A stretch of 64,000 bases of DNA from NCBI GenBank assembly GCA_023436885.1, contig JAEZHI010000031.1:124001-188000 (forward strand), written 5' to 3'. The stretch is from Pseudomonadota bacterium. GTDB lineage: Bacteria > Pseudomonadota > Alphaproteobacteria > Rhizobiales > Pleomorphomonadaceae. Shown here in pieces: positions 8,620 through 17,625 of this stretch. Each line of letters begins with the position of its first letter. Position 1 is the stretch's first letter. Under the pieces are notes generated by a model. That model searched no databases and was not told the DNA's origin. It worked only from the letters and a program-made list of their open reading frames with translations. A program made the translations under genes and the position numbers.

Positions 8620-10494
8620 TCACCGACGCCCGAAGAGACGCTCGATGTCGCTGAGTTTCAGCTCGACGAAGGTTGGGCGGCCGTGGTTGCATTGGCCGGA
8701 ATTGGGTGTCTCTTCCATTTCGCGGAGGAGTGCGTCCATCTCTTCCACCCGGAGACGGCGTCCGGCCCGTACCGATCCGTGGCAAGCCATGGTCGCGGCG
8801 ATGGCATCGAGCTTCTCTTTCAAACGGGTCGCCTGATCCCATTCGGCAAGGTCGTCGGCAATGTCGCGAAGCAGCGCTGCCGTATCCGTCCGTCCCAACA
8901 ACGCCGGGATCTCGCGGATGGCGATGGCGCCAGGGCCGAAGCTTTCGACGACGAAGCCCAACTCGGCCAGTTCATCGGCCCGCTCAATCAGCCGATCGAC
9001 ATCTTCCTCAGGCATGTCGACTATATCGGGGATCAGCAGCATCTGCGTCTCGACGCCCTTGGCGATCTCGCGCTTCAGCCGCTCATAGACGAGACGTTCG
9101 TGAGCTGCGTGCTGATCGACAATCACGAGGCCGGTCGACGTCTGAGCGACAATGTAGGTCTCATGGATTTGAGCGCGCGGGGCACCGAGCGGCCGCGACA
9201 CGCTCTCCACCGGGGCGTCGACAAGGCCAGGACGCGCATCCGCGGAAACCACCTCGTTGATGACGGAAAAGCTGGCCTGCGGCGGCGTCCCGTCAAAGAT
9301 GACATCGTCCTCGGCAAAACCTCGTGGAGCTGAGGGCTCACCTGAAAGAGGTCGATCCGGCGCCGTCCGCCAATCGAAGCCCACGGGGCGGCTCTGATAA
9401 TCTCGCCCCCAGGATACAGACGAGGTTGCCGGCATTGGCCTAGAGGCCGCCGCCTCCAGAACATCAAGGGTAGCTGCGCCATGTGTCGAGGCCGCGCGGT
9501 GACCAGCATCGGCATGCGCCCGGCGAAGTGCGCCGACCAACAAGCCCCGCACCAGTCCGGGATCCCGGAAGCGGACGTCCGCCTTGGTCGGATGAACATT
9601 GACGTCGACTTCATGGGGATCAAGGTCGACGAACAGCACCGCTGCAGGAAAGCGATCCCGGGCCATGACATCGGCATATCCCGCGCGGATGGCACCTAGT
9701 AGCAACTTGTCGCGCACGGGCCTGCCATTCACGAAAAGGTATTGGGCCTGAGCATTTGCCTTCTGCAGCGTGCCGAGGCCAGCAAGCCCCGTGAGGCGAA
9801 CCCCTTCGCGCAGCGCGTCGATCTCGATCGAGTTATCGGCGAAGTCGGCTCCCATGACTTGAAGCGCGCGTCCTCTGAAATCCCCCTCGTCTAGCGCGGG
9901 ATAGTCGAGCGGCGAGCGATCGGAGCCCGCCAGCGAGAAACGGATTTCGGGATGCGCCAGAGCCAGACGCTTGACCACATCGGTAATGGCGCCCGCCTCG
10001 GCGCGTTCGCTCTTCAGGAACTTGAGGCGAGCCGGCGTCGAGAAGAAGAGGTTCCTTACCTCGATGCGAGTACCCTGGCTCAGTCCGACCGGCATTATCT
10101 CGGAGCGAGTGCCGCCGGAAACCGTGATCGCCCAGCCGTTGTCCTCGGATGCATGTCGCGTTTCGATCCGTAGATCCGCAACGGAACCGATCGACGGCAG
10201 CGCTTCACCGCGAAAACCGAGGGTGCGAATATCGAGGAGGTCGTCTTCGATCAGCTTGGACGTGCAATGCCGCTCGACAGCCAATGACAAATCGTCGGCT
10301 GTCATACCGCTGCCGTTGTCGGTAACGCGGATCAGCGTCTTGCCACCGCCCGCTGTGACCACTTCGATACGATCGGCACCGGCGTCGATTGCGTTCTCGA
10401 CCAGCTCCTTCACCACACTCGCGGGCCGTTCCACCACCTCGCCAGCGGCGATGCGGTTGATGGTAACCGGAGAGAGCTGAATGATGACGGACAT
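8620..10494 (-). CDS. mutL: DNA mismatch repair protein MutL (endonuclease-type)
   Basis: The 624-residue MutL links MutS mismatch recognition to strand removal. The start is set at ATG 10494, because MSVIIQLSPVTINRIAAGEVV is the family N terminus; upstream in-frame codons are not conserved. GHKL ATPase motifs are present (ENAIDAGA, DNGSGM, TLGFRGEAL). The C-terminal domain carries the endonuclease motif DQHAAHERLVYE and the zinc-site motifs ACHGSVRAGRRL and CNHGRPT. That marks a MutL that nicks DNA itself, as expected in bacteria without MutH. A roughly 80-residue variable linker lies between the two halves. Confidence 0.96.
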   Translation of the reverse strand: MSVIIQLSPVTINRIAAGEVVERPASVVKELVENAIDAGADRIEVVTAGGGKTLIRVTDNGSGMTADDLSLAVERHCTSKLIEDDLLDIRTLGFRGEALPSIGSVADLRIETRHASEDNGWAITVSGGTRSEIMPVGLSQGTRIEVRNLFFSTPARLKFLKSERAEAGAITDVVKRLALAHPEIRFSLAGSDRSPLDYPALDEGDFRGRALQVMGADFADNSIEIDALREGVRLTGLAGLGTLQKANAQAQYLFVNGRPVRDKLLLGAIRAGYADVMARDRFPAAVLFVDLDPHEVDVNVHPTKADVRFRDPGLVRGLLVGALRRAHADAGHRAASTHGAATLDVLEAAASRPMPATSSVSWGRDYQSRPVGFDWRTAPDRPLSGEPSAPRGFAEDDVIFDGTPPQASFSVINEVVSADARPGLVDAPVESVSRPLGAPRAQIHETYIVAQTSTGLVIVDQHAAHERLVYERLKREIAKGVETQMLLIPDIVDMPEEDVDRLIERADELAELGFVVESFGPGAIAIREIPALLGRTDTAALLRDIADDLAEWDQATRLKEKLDAIAATMACHGSVRAGRRLRVEEMDALLREMEETPNSGQCNHGRPTFVELKLSDIERLFGRR

Positions 10495-10645
10495 GGGTGC
10501 CGGGAATCGCTTGCACATTGAGAGATCGGAACGGCAACCATAACCGAACCCGTCCGGCACTGCGAGAAGCGACCCGACCACGAAATCGTCAACACCGTGT
10601 CCTGTCCACGGACTATAGTCGCAATCGGCAAGGCGAGGAGTGACA

Positions 10646-11377
10646 ATGAAGAAGGTTGAGATTTCAGCGTCGACATCGATCGTGGTGCTGACGGGCGCCG
10701 GCATATCCCAGGAATCAGGCCTCGACACCTTTCGTGACGCGGGTGGCATCTGGGCGCGCTACGATATCGACGATGTGGCAACGCCGGAAGGCTTTCGCCG
10801 AAACCCGCCCCTGGTGCATGAGTTTTACAACACGCAGCGCCGAGAAGCCGCCACAGCGCTTGCCAACCCTGCGCATCAGGCTCTTGCCGAATTGGAGAAG
10901 GCTTGGCCCGGGCGGTTTCTCCTCGTTACTCAGAACATTGATGGCCTGCACGAAAAAGCGGGATCCAAGGCGCTGTTTCACATGCATGGCACGCTAGACG
11001 GCTTCCTCTGCGAAGCCTGTGGCAGGCGTGGCCCGTGGGTTGGCGACATGGTAACCAGCTCGACTTGTCCGCTCTGTACGCGAAGCGGAGGACTTCGCCC
11101 CGATATCGTCTGGTTCGGCGAAATGCCCTACCACATGCCCGAAATCTACCGCGCACTTGGTGAGGCAGATCTTTTCATCTCCATAGGCACGTCGGGAACC
11201 GTCTATCCGGCGGCAGATTTCGTGCGTGAAGCCCGCCTCGCCGGAGCGGCGACGGTCGAGCTCAATCTGGAAGCCTCGCGCAAGGGGCATGGGTTGTTCG
11301 ATCTGGAAATCGAAGGCAAGGCCGGAGAGAGCGTGCCGACTTTCGTCGACGATCTTCTGAGCGGCAGATTTTCCTGA
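10646..11377 (+). CDS. cobB: NAD-dependent protein deacylase (sirtuin, CobB type)
   Basis: The 243-residue sirtuin has NAD-binding GAGISQESGLDTFRD (residues 18-32), QNIDGLHE, catalytic His114 in HMHG, and a zinc ribbon with Cys122/Cys125 and Cys141/Cys144. ATG 10646 is preferred to the GTG at 10640, because GAGGAG lies directly upstream and would overlap that codon. CobB removes acetyl groups from lysines, classically reactivating acetyl-CoA synthetase. E. coli CobB has Tyr92-x-x-Arg95, linked to desuccinylation. The equivalent here reads Tyr61-Asn-Thr-Gln64, so the Arg may be missing and acyl preference may differ. A Pat-like acetyltransferase at 56300 could be the opposing enzyme. Confidence 0.92.
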   Translation: MKKVEISASTSIVVLTGAGISQESGLDTFRDAGGIWARYDIDDVATPEGFRRNPPLVHEFYNTQRREAATALANPAHQALAELEKAWPGRFLLVTQNIDGLHEKAGSKALFHMHGTLDGFLCEACGRRGPWVGDMVTSSTCPLCTRSGGLRPDIVWFGEMPYHMPEIYRALGEADLFISIGTSGTVYPAADFVREARLAGAATVELNLEASRKGHGLFDLEIEGKAGESVPTFVDDLLSGRFS

Positions 11378-11387
11378 CTGCTGGTCC

Positions 11388-11915
11388 TCAGCGCTCCAGG
11401 CCCCAATCGGCATAGCAATGCTCGATCGTTTCGGCAGAAGTCAGCTGAATCTTTGGAAGCTCCAGACCAGTGAACATGTCTGAATAGCGCCGACGGTTTT
11501 TCCGTGTCGTCACGGCTATGTGGTAGAGCATATCCCACTTGATGCTGTCCCGTCCGCCAGCAAGGCCGCCTTCTCGGTCCGACTGAAACAAGGTGCGCCG
11601 AAGGTAACGCAGGAGGCTAAGCGTGGTAGACACGTCCAAGAGGATGACCCCAGTTGCTCGCCTGAAGCGTTGCGGCATGCACACAGAATAGTTTCCGTCC
11701 ATCACCCATCTCTCCCTGGAGATTGCTTCATCGTGCCGGACGACAAACTCCTCTTTCGGGCGTGGTATCCAATCGGTTTCGGGGATGTGAAACAGCTGGT
11801 CGAGATGGACCACCGGCAAATCGCGCTTGCGGCCGATCGCGACCGCTAATGTCGATTTACCGCTGTTGGAGGGACCGAGGATACAGACGCGATCACCCAA
11901 CTCTTCAAGCTGCAT
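11388..11915 (-). CDS. Small P-loop kinase-like protein (adenylate-kinase-like / FlaR-related)
   Basis: This 175-residue protein has a Walker A motif, GPSNSGKST, at residues 14-22. The segment VVHLDQLFHIPETDW and the ERWVMDGNYS stretch are typical of small proteins annotated as adenylate kinase or 'DNA topology modulation' proteins. The true reaction of this group is not established. Arg-rich segments near the C terminus (RKNRRRY) could form a lid. It is convergent with the sirtuin and divergent from the HAD hydrolase. I am confident of the P-loop NTPase fold only. Confidence 0.7.
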   Translation of the reverse strand: MQLEELGDRVCILGPSNSGKSTLAVAIGRKRDLPVVHLDQLFHIPETDWIPRPKEEFVVRHDEAISRERWVMDGNYSVCMPQRFRRATGVILLDVSTTLSLLRYLRRTLFQSDREGGLAGGRDSIKWDMLYHIAVTTRKNRRRYSDMFTGLELPKIQLTSAETIEHCYADWGLER

Positions 11916-11983
11916 GATGTCAGGCCCTTTTCGTTCGCCCCGATTGCCTTGACCTTGTCATGTACCGCCCTTATCGGGAAGAC

Positions 11984-12850
11984 ATGCAAGCCATAGAAAT
12001 GATCAAAGGGCTTTCGAGCCTGGCCGAGACCTACGACGGTGTCATCTGCGACGTCTGGGGCGTTCTTCACAACGGAGCTTCGGCCTATCCGGCCGCTGCC
12101 GAGGCGCTTACCCGCTTTCGCGCGCTCGGCAAGGCGGTCGTGCTGCTGACCAACGCTCCGCGCCCGGCAAAATCCATCGAGGACCTCCTCAGCCGGCAAT
12201 ATGCGATCACTTCGCAGAGCTACGACGAGATCGTCACTTCCGGTTCCGTTGCGCGCGAAGCATTCGCAAACGAGACACGCCGACGCGTTTTCCATGTCGG
12301 ACCCGAGCACAACCTCAACCTGTTCGAAGGACTCGATGTTGAGCTCGTCGGCGAGGATGATGCAGAATATGCTGTGCTGACGGGCATGTTCGACGACGAG
12401 ACCGAGAGCCCGGAAACCTACCGGCCCATGCTTTCACGTTTCGCCGATCGGGGTCTCAGGGTCTATTGCGCCAATCCGGACATCATCGTCGAACGAGGTG
12501 ATCGCTTGGTTTACTGTGCAGGCGCCCTTGCCCAGCTCTATGTCGAGCTTGGCGGCGATACCGTCATTATCGGCAAGCCATACAAGCCCGTCTACGACGC
12601 GGCCTTGGATGCACTTGGCCGAGCACTTGCCAGACCTGTGGACAAGCGTCGCGTCCTCGCCATTGGCGACGGGCTGCCGACCGACATCAAGGGAGCCTGG
12701 GGACAGGGGCTCGACGTTCTGATGGTGACGGCCGGGATCCATGGGGCCGATTTCGGCGATCTTATGGCCCCAGACCCCGCAAGGCTCGCGGCGCGCCTCA
12801 AGGTCGAAGGGCTCGGCATCCGTGCCGCCATCCCGCGCCTGACATGGTAA
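11984..12850 (+). CDS. HAD-superfamily hydrolase, class IIA (TIGR01459-like)
   Basis: The 288-residue hydrolase has motif I around Asp23 in CDVWGVLHNG, motif II in LLTNAPRP and motif III/IV in IGDGLPTDIKGA. The class IIA cap domain lies between residues about 85 and 190. The start at 11984 is chosen because family members begin close to the nucleophile; an upstream ATG at 11960 is also possible. This subfamily is conserved in alphaproteobacteria and resembles NagD and 4-nitrophenylphosphatase, but its physiological substrate is unknown. A bidirectional terminator follows and separates it from cheZ. Confidence 0.85.
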   Translation: MQAIEMIKGLSSLAETYDGVICDVWGVLHNGASAYPAAAEALTRFRALGKAVVLLTNAPRPAKSIEDLLSRQYAITSQSYDEIVTSGSVAREAFANETRRRVFHVGPEHNLNLFEGLDVELVGEDDAEYAVLTGMFDDETESPETYRPMLSRFADRGLRVYCANPDIIVERGDRLVYCAGALAQLYVELGGDTVIIGKPYKPVYDAALDALGRALARPVDKRRVLAIGDGLPTDIKGAWGQGLDVLMVTAGIHGADFGDLMAPDPARLAARLKVEGLGIRAAIPRLTW

Positions 12851-12855
12851 AATGC

Positions 12856-12884
12856 AAAAAGAGGCCGCCTGGGCCTCTTTTTTA
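12856..12884. terminator. Bidirectional Rho-independent terminator between HAD gene and cheZ
   Basis: GAGGCC at 12861-12866 pairs with GGCCTC at 12872-12877 around a 5-base loop. An A-run on the left and a T-run on the right let it act on both converging genes. Confidence 0.85.
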
Positions 12885-12904
12885 TGCGTTTCTCAACGCC
12901 TCTC

Positions 12905-13546
12905 TCAGAAGAAGGCGTCGACGTCATCCTGACTGACGCCCTCACCCTTGAACTGAGGCCCGTTCAGAAGCAGCTCGCGAGCGCGCTTCTCGGCCTCGGT
13001 CTCATTTCCCTTCCCTTGGGCATCGGTGATGCGCATGATCTTCAGCTTTTCCACCAGGGTGGTGATACGCTTGTCGAGAGCGCTCAACGTGGTGACGACC
13101 TTGGAGATGCGCTGACCCGTAATGTCCTGGAACGAGCAGGCCTGGAAAATGTCGATGATCTTCTCGCTTACGAGCGACTGATAGCCTTCGGCATCCTCGG
13201 TATCGGCCCCCATGATCTCCTCGGCGGCCGACATGATTGTATTCGTCGCTTCTTCCGTCGCCTCGACAATGGCATCGAGCTCTCGCCCGGCAGTGGGGAT
13301 ATGCTCGTCACGCATGTCGCTCAGGCGAAGCTGAGCCAGCTCTTCCTTCATGTTGGCGATTTCGCGGGCCATCTCTCCGAGTTCCGAGTAAATGGCCAAG
13401 TCCATCGTCTTGAAGAACGATTGGAAGCTTTCTGCCATTATTTCGGCAAGGCGCATGACGTCTTCGAGCGACACATCCTCGGCCTTTCGGCTGTTCTGGA
13501 GGAAGTCGATGATCTTGGCCACGTGTTCCGAAGACATCTCAGACAT
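12905..13546 (-). CDS. cheZ: Chemotaxis protein phosphatase CheZ (copy 1)
   Basis: The 213-residue protein is a long helical CheZ. The active-site helix contains CSFQDITGQRI, matching the E. coli stretch that holds the catalytic Asp143 and Gln147. The C terminus ends in SQDDVDAFF, like the CheY-docking tail of CheZ and the N terminus of FliM. CheZ dephosphorylates CheY-P to end the motor signal. ATG 13546 is chosen; a TTG just before and an ATG 9 bp later are alternatives. It lies downstream of cheY on the same strand with a 155-bp gap holding a small hairpin. No cheA or cheW is nearby. A paralogue lies at 38264-38968. Confidence 0.88.
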   Translation of the reverse strand: MSEMSSEHVAKIIDFLQNSRKAEDVSLEDVMRLAEIMAESFQSFFKTMDLAIYSELGEMAREIANMKEELAQLRLSDMRDEHIPTAGRELDAIVEATEEATNTIMSAAEEIMGADTEDAEGYQSLVSEKIIDIFQACSFQDITGQRISKVVTTLSALDKRITTLVEKLKIMRITDAQGKGNETEAEKRARELLLNGPQFKGEGVSQDDVDAFF

Positions 13547-13701
13547 CAAGGAATCTCTTTCTCAGATACGCGAGAGCGTTCGCCAGGGAAAGGCGATGCG
13601 AACGTCCTAATCGCGGAAAATGCGTCGGCGGCGGAGCGCCTGCCCGGGATCGCGGTAAGCGGTGCCTACACCGCTCCGCGTTTTCCCGGCTCGCTTCGGC
13701 A

Positions 13702-14085
13702 TCAATCGCCGAAGACGGCTTCGATCTTGCTCTTCAGCGTCGGCGCATTGAAGGGCTTCACGATGTAGTTGTTCACGCCAGCCTTCTTGGCGGCGATCAC
13801 GTTTTCGGTCTTGGACTCGGCCGTCACCATAATGAACGGCGTCTTCGACAGCGAAGAGTCCGAGCGGACCTGCTTGAGCAGTTCGTAGCCGGTCATCGGC
13901 TCCATATTCCAGTCGGAGATGACGAGGCCATAGCGGCGCTCCTTCATCTTGCCGAGGGCTTCGGTGCCGTCAGCCGCCTCATCGACGTCCTCGAAGCCGA
14001 GCTGCTTCAAGAGGTTTCTGATGATTCGGATCATGGTCTTATAATCGTCGACCACGAGAACCGGAATCGATGTGTCAAGTGCCAT
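13702..14085 (-). CDS. cheY: Chemotaxis response regulator CheY (copy 1)
   Basis: This 127-residue single-domain receiver is close to E. coli CheY throughout. It has Asp13-Asp14, phospho-acceptor Asp58 in ISDWNM, Thr88 in MVTAES and Lys110 in VKPF. Phosphorylated CheY binds the flagellar switch through FliM. The ATG has GGAG six bases upstream. It is followed by cheZ on the same strand, a natural signal-and-terminator pair. The second copy at 22450-22857 differs mainly in helix surface positions. Confidence 0.92.
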   Translation of the reverse strand: MALDTSIPVLVVDDYKTMIRIIRNLLKQLGFEDVDEAADGTEALGKMKERRYGLVISDWNMEPMTGYELLKQVRSDSSLSKTPFIMVTAESKTENVIAAKKAGVNNYIVKPFNAPTLKSKIEAVFGD

Positions 14086-14541
14086 CGTTTACTCCACACT
14101 GCCGCGGCGCCACCCGCGCCTCGATGACGAGCTCAATGCACGGGCGGGTGAACATCCCTGCCGGGGCCCGTGCTTGAAGGAAACCATACAACGGGGACCT
14201 GAAAAGTCGGTTAATTCTCGCGCCTCGGGGTTTTTCGGCTGTTGCCGTGGACTGAGACGCTTGATTCACAATTCATTTTTCGAATGAATCGTTTTTATGG
14301 CGCTGTTTGGCGGTTTTTTGCATGTGTTTATCGTAAATTTCCGGCGCTCAGGTTTACGCTTTGCCAACCATGCCGGAGATTCCCTTAGCTATTGTGCATC
14401 TTCTCTGGCCTCGCGGACGCGGACCAGCGCCGGCAATTAGCAGCTTGACCTTGCCTGGAGCAGAAGGCACGGTCACGCCGCGCCCCACGCTGTCCGAAAT
14501 CGGCATGGCGGCGTTCCTCGCGGCAGCAGATTCCAGAGACC
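14086..14541. other. 456-bp intergenic region between cheY and ribF
   Basis: The region separates two divergent genes and should contain promoters for both. The part near 14270-14350 is distinctly AT-richer than its surroundings (T-runs around 14291-14340), which fits a promoter. I cannot identify a convincing -35/-10 pair. Short open frames here lack ribosome-binding sites and family resemblance. Confidence 0.5.
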
Positions 14542-15516
14542 ATGCCCCCGTTCCAGTTCGTCGATCGTCAGTCCGTTTCGCCGTCCCTTCGAGGTGGCGC
14601 CATCGCTATCGGTAATTTCGATGGTGTGCATCGCGGTCATCAGGCAGTCTTGGAGGCCGCACTTCTTGTTGCACGAGAGCGAGACATCCCCGCCGTCGGC
14701 GTAACCTTCGAGCCGCATCCGCGCGATGTCTTCAGGCCGGACCATCCGGTCTTCCGCCTGACCCCTCCTCCAGTAAAGGCACGGTTGGTCGAGGCCATCG
14801 GTCTCGATGGGCTGGTCTCAATTCCATTTTCGGCGGACTTCGCCGCCCAAAGCCCCGAAGAGTTCGTCCAACGGGTGCTGGTTGAAGAGCTCGGCATCCG
14901 TCATGTCGTAGTGGGCTGGAACTTCCATTTCGGCCAAGGGCGGCACGGCACCCCGCAAAAGCTCCGCGAGCTGGGCGAGCTGCATGGCTTTACCGTGGAC
15001 GTCATCCCTCCGTTTGAAACCGAGGACGGCTATACGGTTTCTTCAAGCGAAGTCCGTGATCGACTGGCCGAAGGTGTTCTAGCCGAGGCGGCCGGACTCC
15101 TGGGCTGGCATTGGTTCTTTGAAGGCAAGGTCGTTGATGGAGACAAGCGCGGCCGCACGATCGGCTTTCCGACGGCCAATATTCGCCTGCCTCAGCAGGT
15201 TCGCCTGTCCGAGGGTGTCTACGCGGTATTTGCCGTGATCGACGGCACACGCCACACTGGCGTCGCAAGTTGGGGTCGCCGGCCAACCTTCGACAATGGG
15301 GCGCCGGTTTTCGAGACCTTCGTGTTCGATTTCTCCGGTGATCTCTATGGCAAGACGATCACCATCATGCCCATCACTTATCTGCGGCCAGAACTGAAAT
15401 TCGACGGCGTTGCCGAGCTCATCGAGCAGATGAACCAAGACGCAGAGGAGGGACGCGCCCTGCTCGCAGCGTTCGATGGCTTCACCCCTCTCGATCGCGC
15501 AATCTGGCAGGGCTGA
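14542..15516 (+). CDS. ribF: Bifunctional riboflavin kinase / FAD synthetase RibF
   Basis: The 324-residue enzyme makes FMN from riboflavin and then FAD. The N-terminal adenylyltransferase domain (residues 15-180) has the nucleotidyltransferase signature GNFDGVHRGH with His30 and His33. The C-terminal riboflavin kinase domain (about 185-312) contains the GFPTANI motif, which binds magnesium and ATP. RibF usually lies beside ileS and lspA in proteobacteria. Here a chemoreceptor gene has come between ribF and ileS. Confidence 0.95.
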   Translation: MPPFQFVDRQSVSPSLRGGAIAIGNFDGVHRGHQAVLEAALLVARERDIPAVGVTFEPHPRDVFRPDHPVFRLTPPPVKARLVEAIGLDGLVSIPFSADFAAQSPEEFVQRVLVEELGIRHVVVGWNFHFGQGRHGTPQKLRELGELHGFTVDVIPPFETEDGYTVSSSEVRDRLAEGVLAEAAGLLGWHWFFEGKVVDGDKRGRTIGFPTANIRLPQQVRLSEGVYAVFAVIDGTRHTGVASWGRRPTFDNGAPVFETFVFDFSGDLYGKTITIMPITYLRPELKFDGVAELIEQMNQDAEEGRALLAAFDGFTPLDRAIWQG

Positions 15517-15657
15517 AGCTGCGTGGAGACCAGCCCTCGCGTGCTCCTGATAATAACAGGAACGCCAATACAAGAAGTAATGCATCAATGACACAAGAAG
15601 ACCATTTTAATAAGTAAGTGCCATTTTGTTCGTAACCCCAGAGCAAGAGTTACGAGC

Positions 15658-17625
15658 ATGCTTGGTAAAATTCGCATCGGACATCAGATTCTACTTAGCG
15701 TCGCCATTGCAGGAATTGGTTTTATGGCGATAGCCGCCAATCTGCTTTACATGGGGCGGCAGGTAGATACCGCGACAGCTGCGGCCCGTCTCGGACGAGA
15801 AGTCGAATCCGAGGCAGCTGGTTTCAAGGAGCTGATGCTGCAGGTCCGCAGGGCGGAGAAGGATTTCCTTTTACGCTCCGACAAGAGCTACGCGGATCGA
15901 GCCCTCTCCCAGATCACCGACGCCCAGAGCACACTCGCCACCTTACGCAGCAAGGCGCTGCCCCTCGGTAGCGCCAGCATCAAGGCCGCTACCGACGAGA
16001 TCGAGACTCCGCTCGCGGCTTACCAGGCGGCCTTCGCCAAGCTTGCCAAAACACGCATCGCCATGGGGCTGTCACCAGATGAGGGTCTTGAAGGCGGCCT
16101 GCGTCAAAAAGTGCATGCCTTAGAGGACGCCTTCAATGCTCTTCAGGACAAGGATCAGACAATCCGCGTACTGATGCTGCGCCGTCATGAGAAGGACTTC
16201 ATGCTGCGACGGGATGACGCGTCTCTCGATAAGCACGCCAAGATGATGTCCGAGTTTCTGGGCGCCATAGCGGACGCGCCAATCGATGGCGCACAGAAAG
16301 CAAAACTTACCGAGCTCGCCAATGGCTACGCAGCGTCCTTCAAGGCTTGGTCGACTGCCGCGCGAGAGATGCAGGTCGACCAGACGGCCGTCTCGGATGC
16401 CTATGCGGCGCTGGAGCCGCTGGTATCGACCGTCGCCAAAGCTGCCGCAGACCTCGGCAGTAGCCTGGAAATCACCGCGGAAAACAGTAGGCGCACCTCC
16501 GATCGGCTGGCCTATTTGACGATTGTTCTGGCGCTGTTTGCGGCCACCGGTTTCGCCCTGGTGGTCTGGCGCTATGTATCGACGTCTCTCGCTCGCACCG
16601 AGAGCTGGATGGGGCGTCTCTCTGCTGGCGAATATGACACGAAGTCTGCGGACGCAACGGCCAGCAACGAGATCGGTTCGATGGCGCGGGCCCTTGCCGA
16701 CTTCGCTGACAAGCTTGCCGAGGCGGAACGGCTACGCCGCGAAGCTGCGGAAGCAGATGTGCGGAGGCGTCACGAGCGCGCGGAGGAAATGCGCGCGCTG
16801 ATGGTGGCATTCGACTCGAGCGTCGGCGAGATCGTGGCCACCGTGTCGTCGGCAGCGCAGGAGCTTCAAGCGGCTGCGGGTACGTTGACGGACACGGCCT
16901 CAAATACCTCCGCCAAATCGACGGGCGTTGCCAAGGCCACCGAAGTGATCGCGGAGCAGGTTCAGGCTGTCGCCGCAGCCTCGGAGGAACTGTCCGCGTC
17001 GATCGGTGAGATTGGCCGCGGGATCACTCAGTCGCACCAGATCTCGACCCAAGCGGTCGATGAAGCGCGCGACGCAGCCTCGACGGTCGGCGATCTCGCC
17101 ACGACAGCCGAAAAGATCGGCGAGGTCATTCAGCTGATCGACAGCATCGCATCTCAAACCAACCTTCTTGCCCTCAATGCGACTATTGAGGCGGCACGCG
17201 CCGGCGAGGCGGGGCGCGGTTTCGCCATCGTTGCGGCCGAGGTGAAAAATCTCGCCGGACAGACCTCCGCCGCCACCTCCCAGATCGGAGATCAGGTCAC
17301 GCGCATCCAAACGGCGACAAACAACACGGTCGAGGCGATCCGGCGAGTCTCGGAGATCATCGACAAGGTGAACACGATTGGCGCCTCCATTGCCTCGGCC
17401 ATCGAGGAGCAAGCGGTGACGACCCGGGAGATATCCCACCGGATCCATGAGGTGGCCTCGGAAACCGGACGAACATCGGCAAGCATAGGCGACGTGCTCA
17501 TGGCGGCTGAAGAAACCTCAGGAGCTGCGACGCAAGTTCTCGCTTCCTCCGGCGACCTGTCACAACAAGCGTCGAACCTGTCGGTTCGGGTGCGTCATTT
17601 CATTTCCAACGTCAACGCAGCCTGA
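15658..17625 (+). CDS. Methyl-accepting chemotaxis protein with HBM-type sensor domain
   Basis: The 655-residue chemoreceptor has a transmembrane segment near residues 10-32 and a helical bimodular (HBM) periplasmic domain to about 280. The repeated HBM hallmarks RRAEKDFLLR and RRHEKDFMLR are both visible. A second transmembrane segment lies at about 285-306, then HAMP and a cytoplasmic signalling domain with the hairpin tip SQTNLLALNATIEAARAGEAG. HBM domains bind organic acids in some receptors, but this ligand is unknown. No CheR-docking pentapeptide is seen at the C terminus. It starts after a 141-bp gap from ribF and probably has its own promoter. Confidence 0.92.
   Translation: MLGKIRIGHQILLSVAIAGIGFMAIAANLLYMGRQVDTATAAARLGREVESEAAGFKELMLQVRRAEKDFLLRSDKSYADRALSQITDAQSTLATLRSKALPLGSASIKAATDEIETPLAAYQAAFAKLAKTRIAMGLSPDEGLEGGLRQKVHALEDAFNALQDKDQTIRVLMLRRHEKDFMLRRDDASLDKHAKMMSEFLGAIADAPIDGAQKAKLTELANGYAASFKAWSTAAREMQVDQTAVSDAYAALEPLVSTVAKAAADLGSSLEITAENSRRTSDRLAYLTIVLALFAATGFALVVWRYVSTSLARTESWMGRLSAGEYDTKSADATASNEIGSMARALADFADKLAEAERLRREAAEADVRRRHERAEEMRALMVAFDSSVGEIVATVSSAAQELQAAAGTLTDTASNTSAKSTGVAKATEVIAEQVQAVAAASEELSASIGEIGRGITQSHQISTQAVDEARDAASTVGDLATTAEKIGEVIQLIDSIASQTNLLALNATIEAARAGEAGRGFAIVAAEVKNLAGQTSAATSQIGDQVTRIQTATNNTVEAIRRVSEIIDKVNTIGASIASAIEEQAVTTREISHRIHEVASETGRTSASIGDVLMAAEETSGAATQVLASSGDLSQQASNLSVRVRHFISNVNAA

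Noticed and set aside
8536..9333. 265-codon forward frame opposite mutL
   Set aside because: It is antisense to conserved MutL domains and has no recognisable product.
12884..13768. 294-codon forward frame opposite cheZ and the end of cheY
   Set aside because: cheZ and cheY are clearly coding on the other strand; this frame has no motif.
14361..14615. 84-codon frame overlapping the ribF start
   Set aside because: It overlaps ribF in another frame and shows no conserved sequence.
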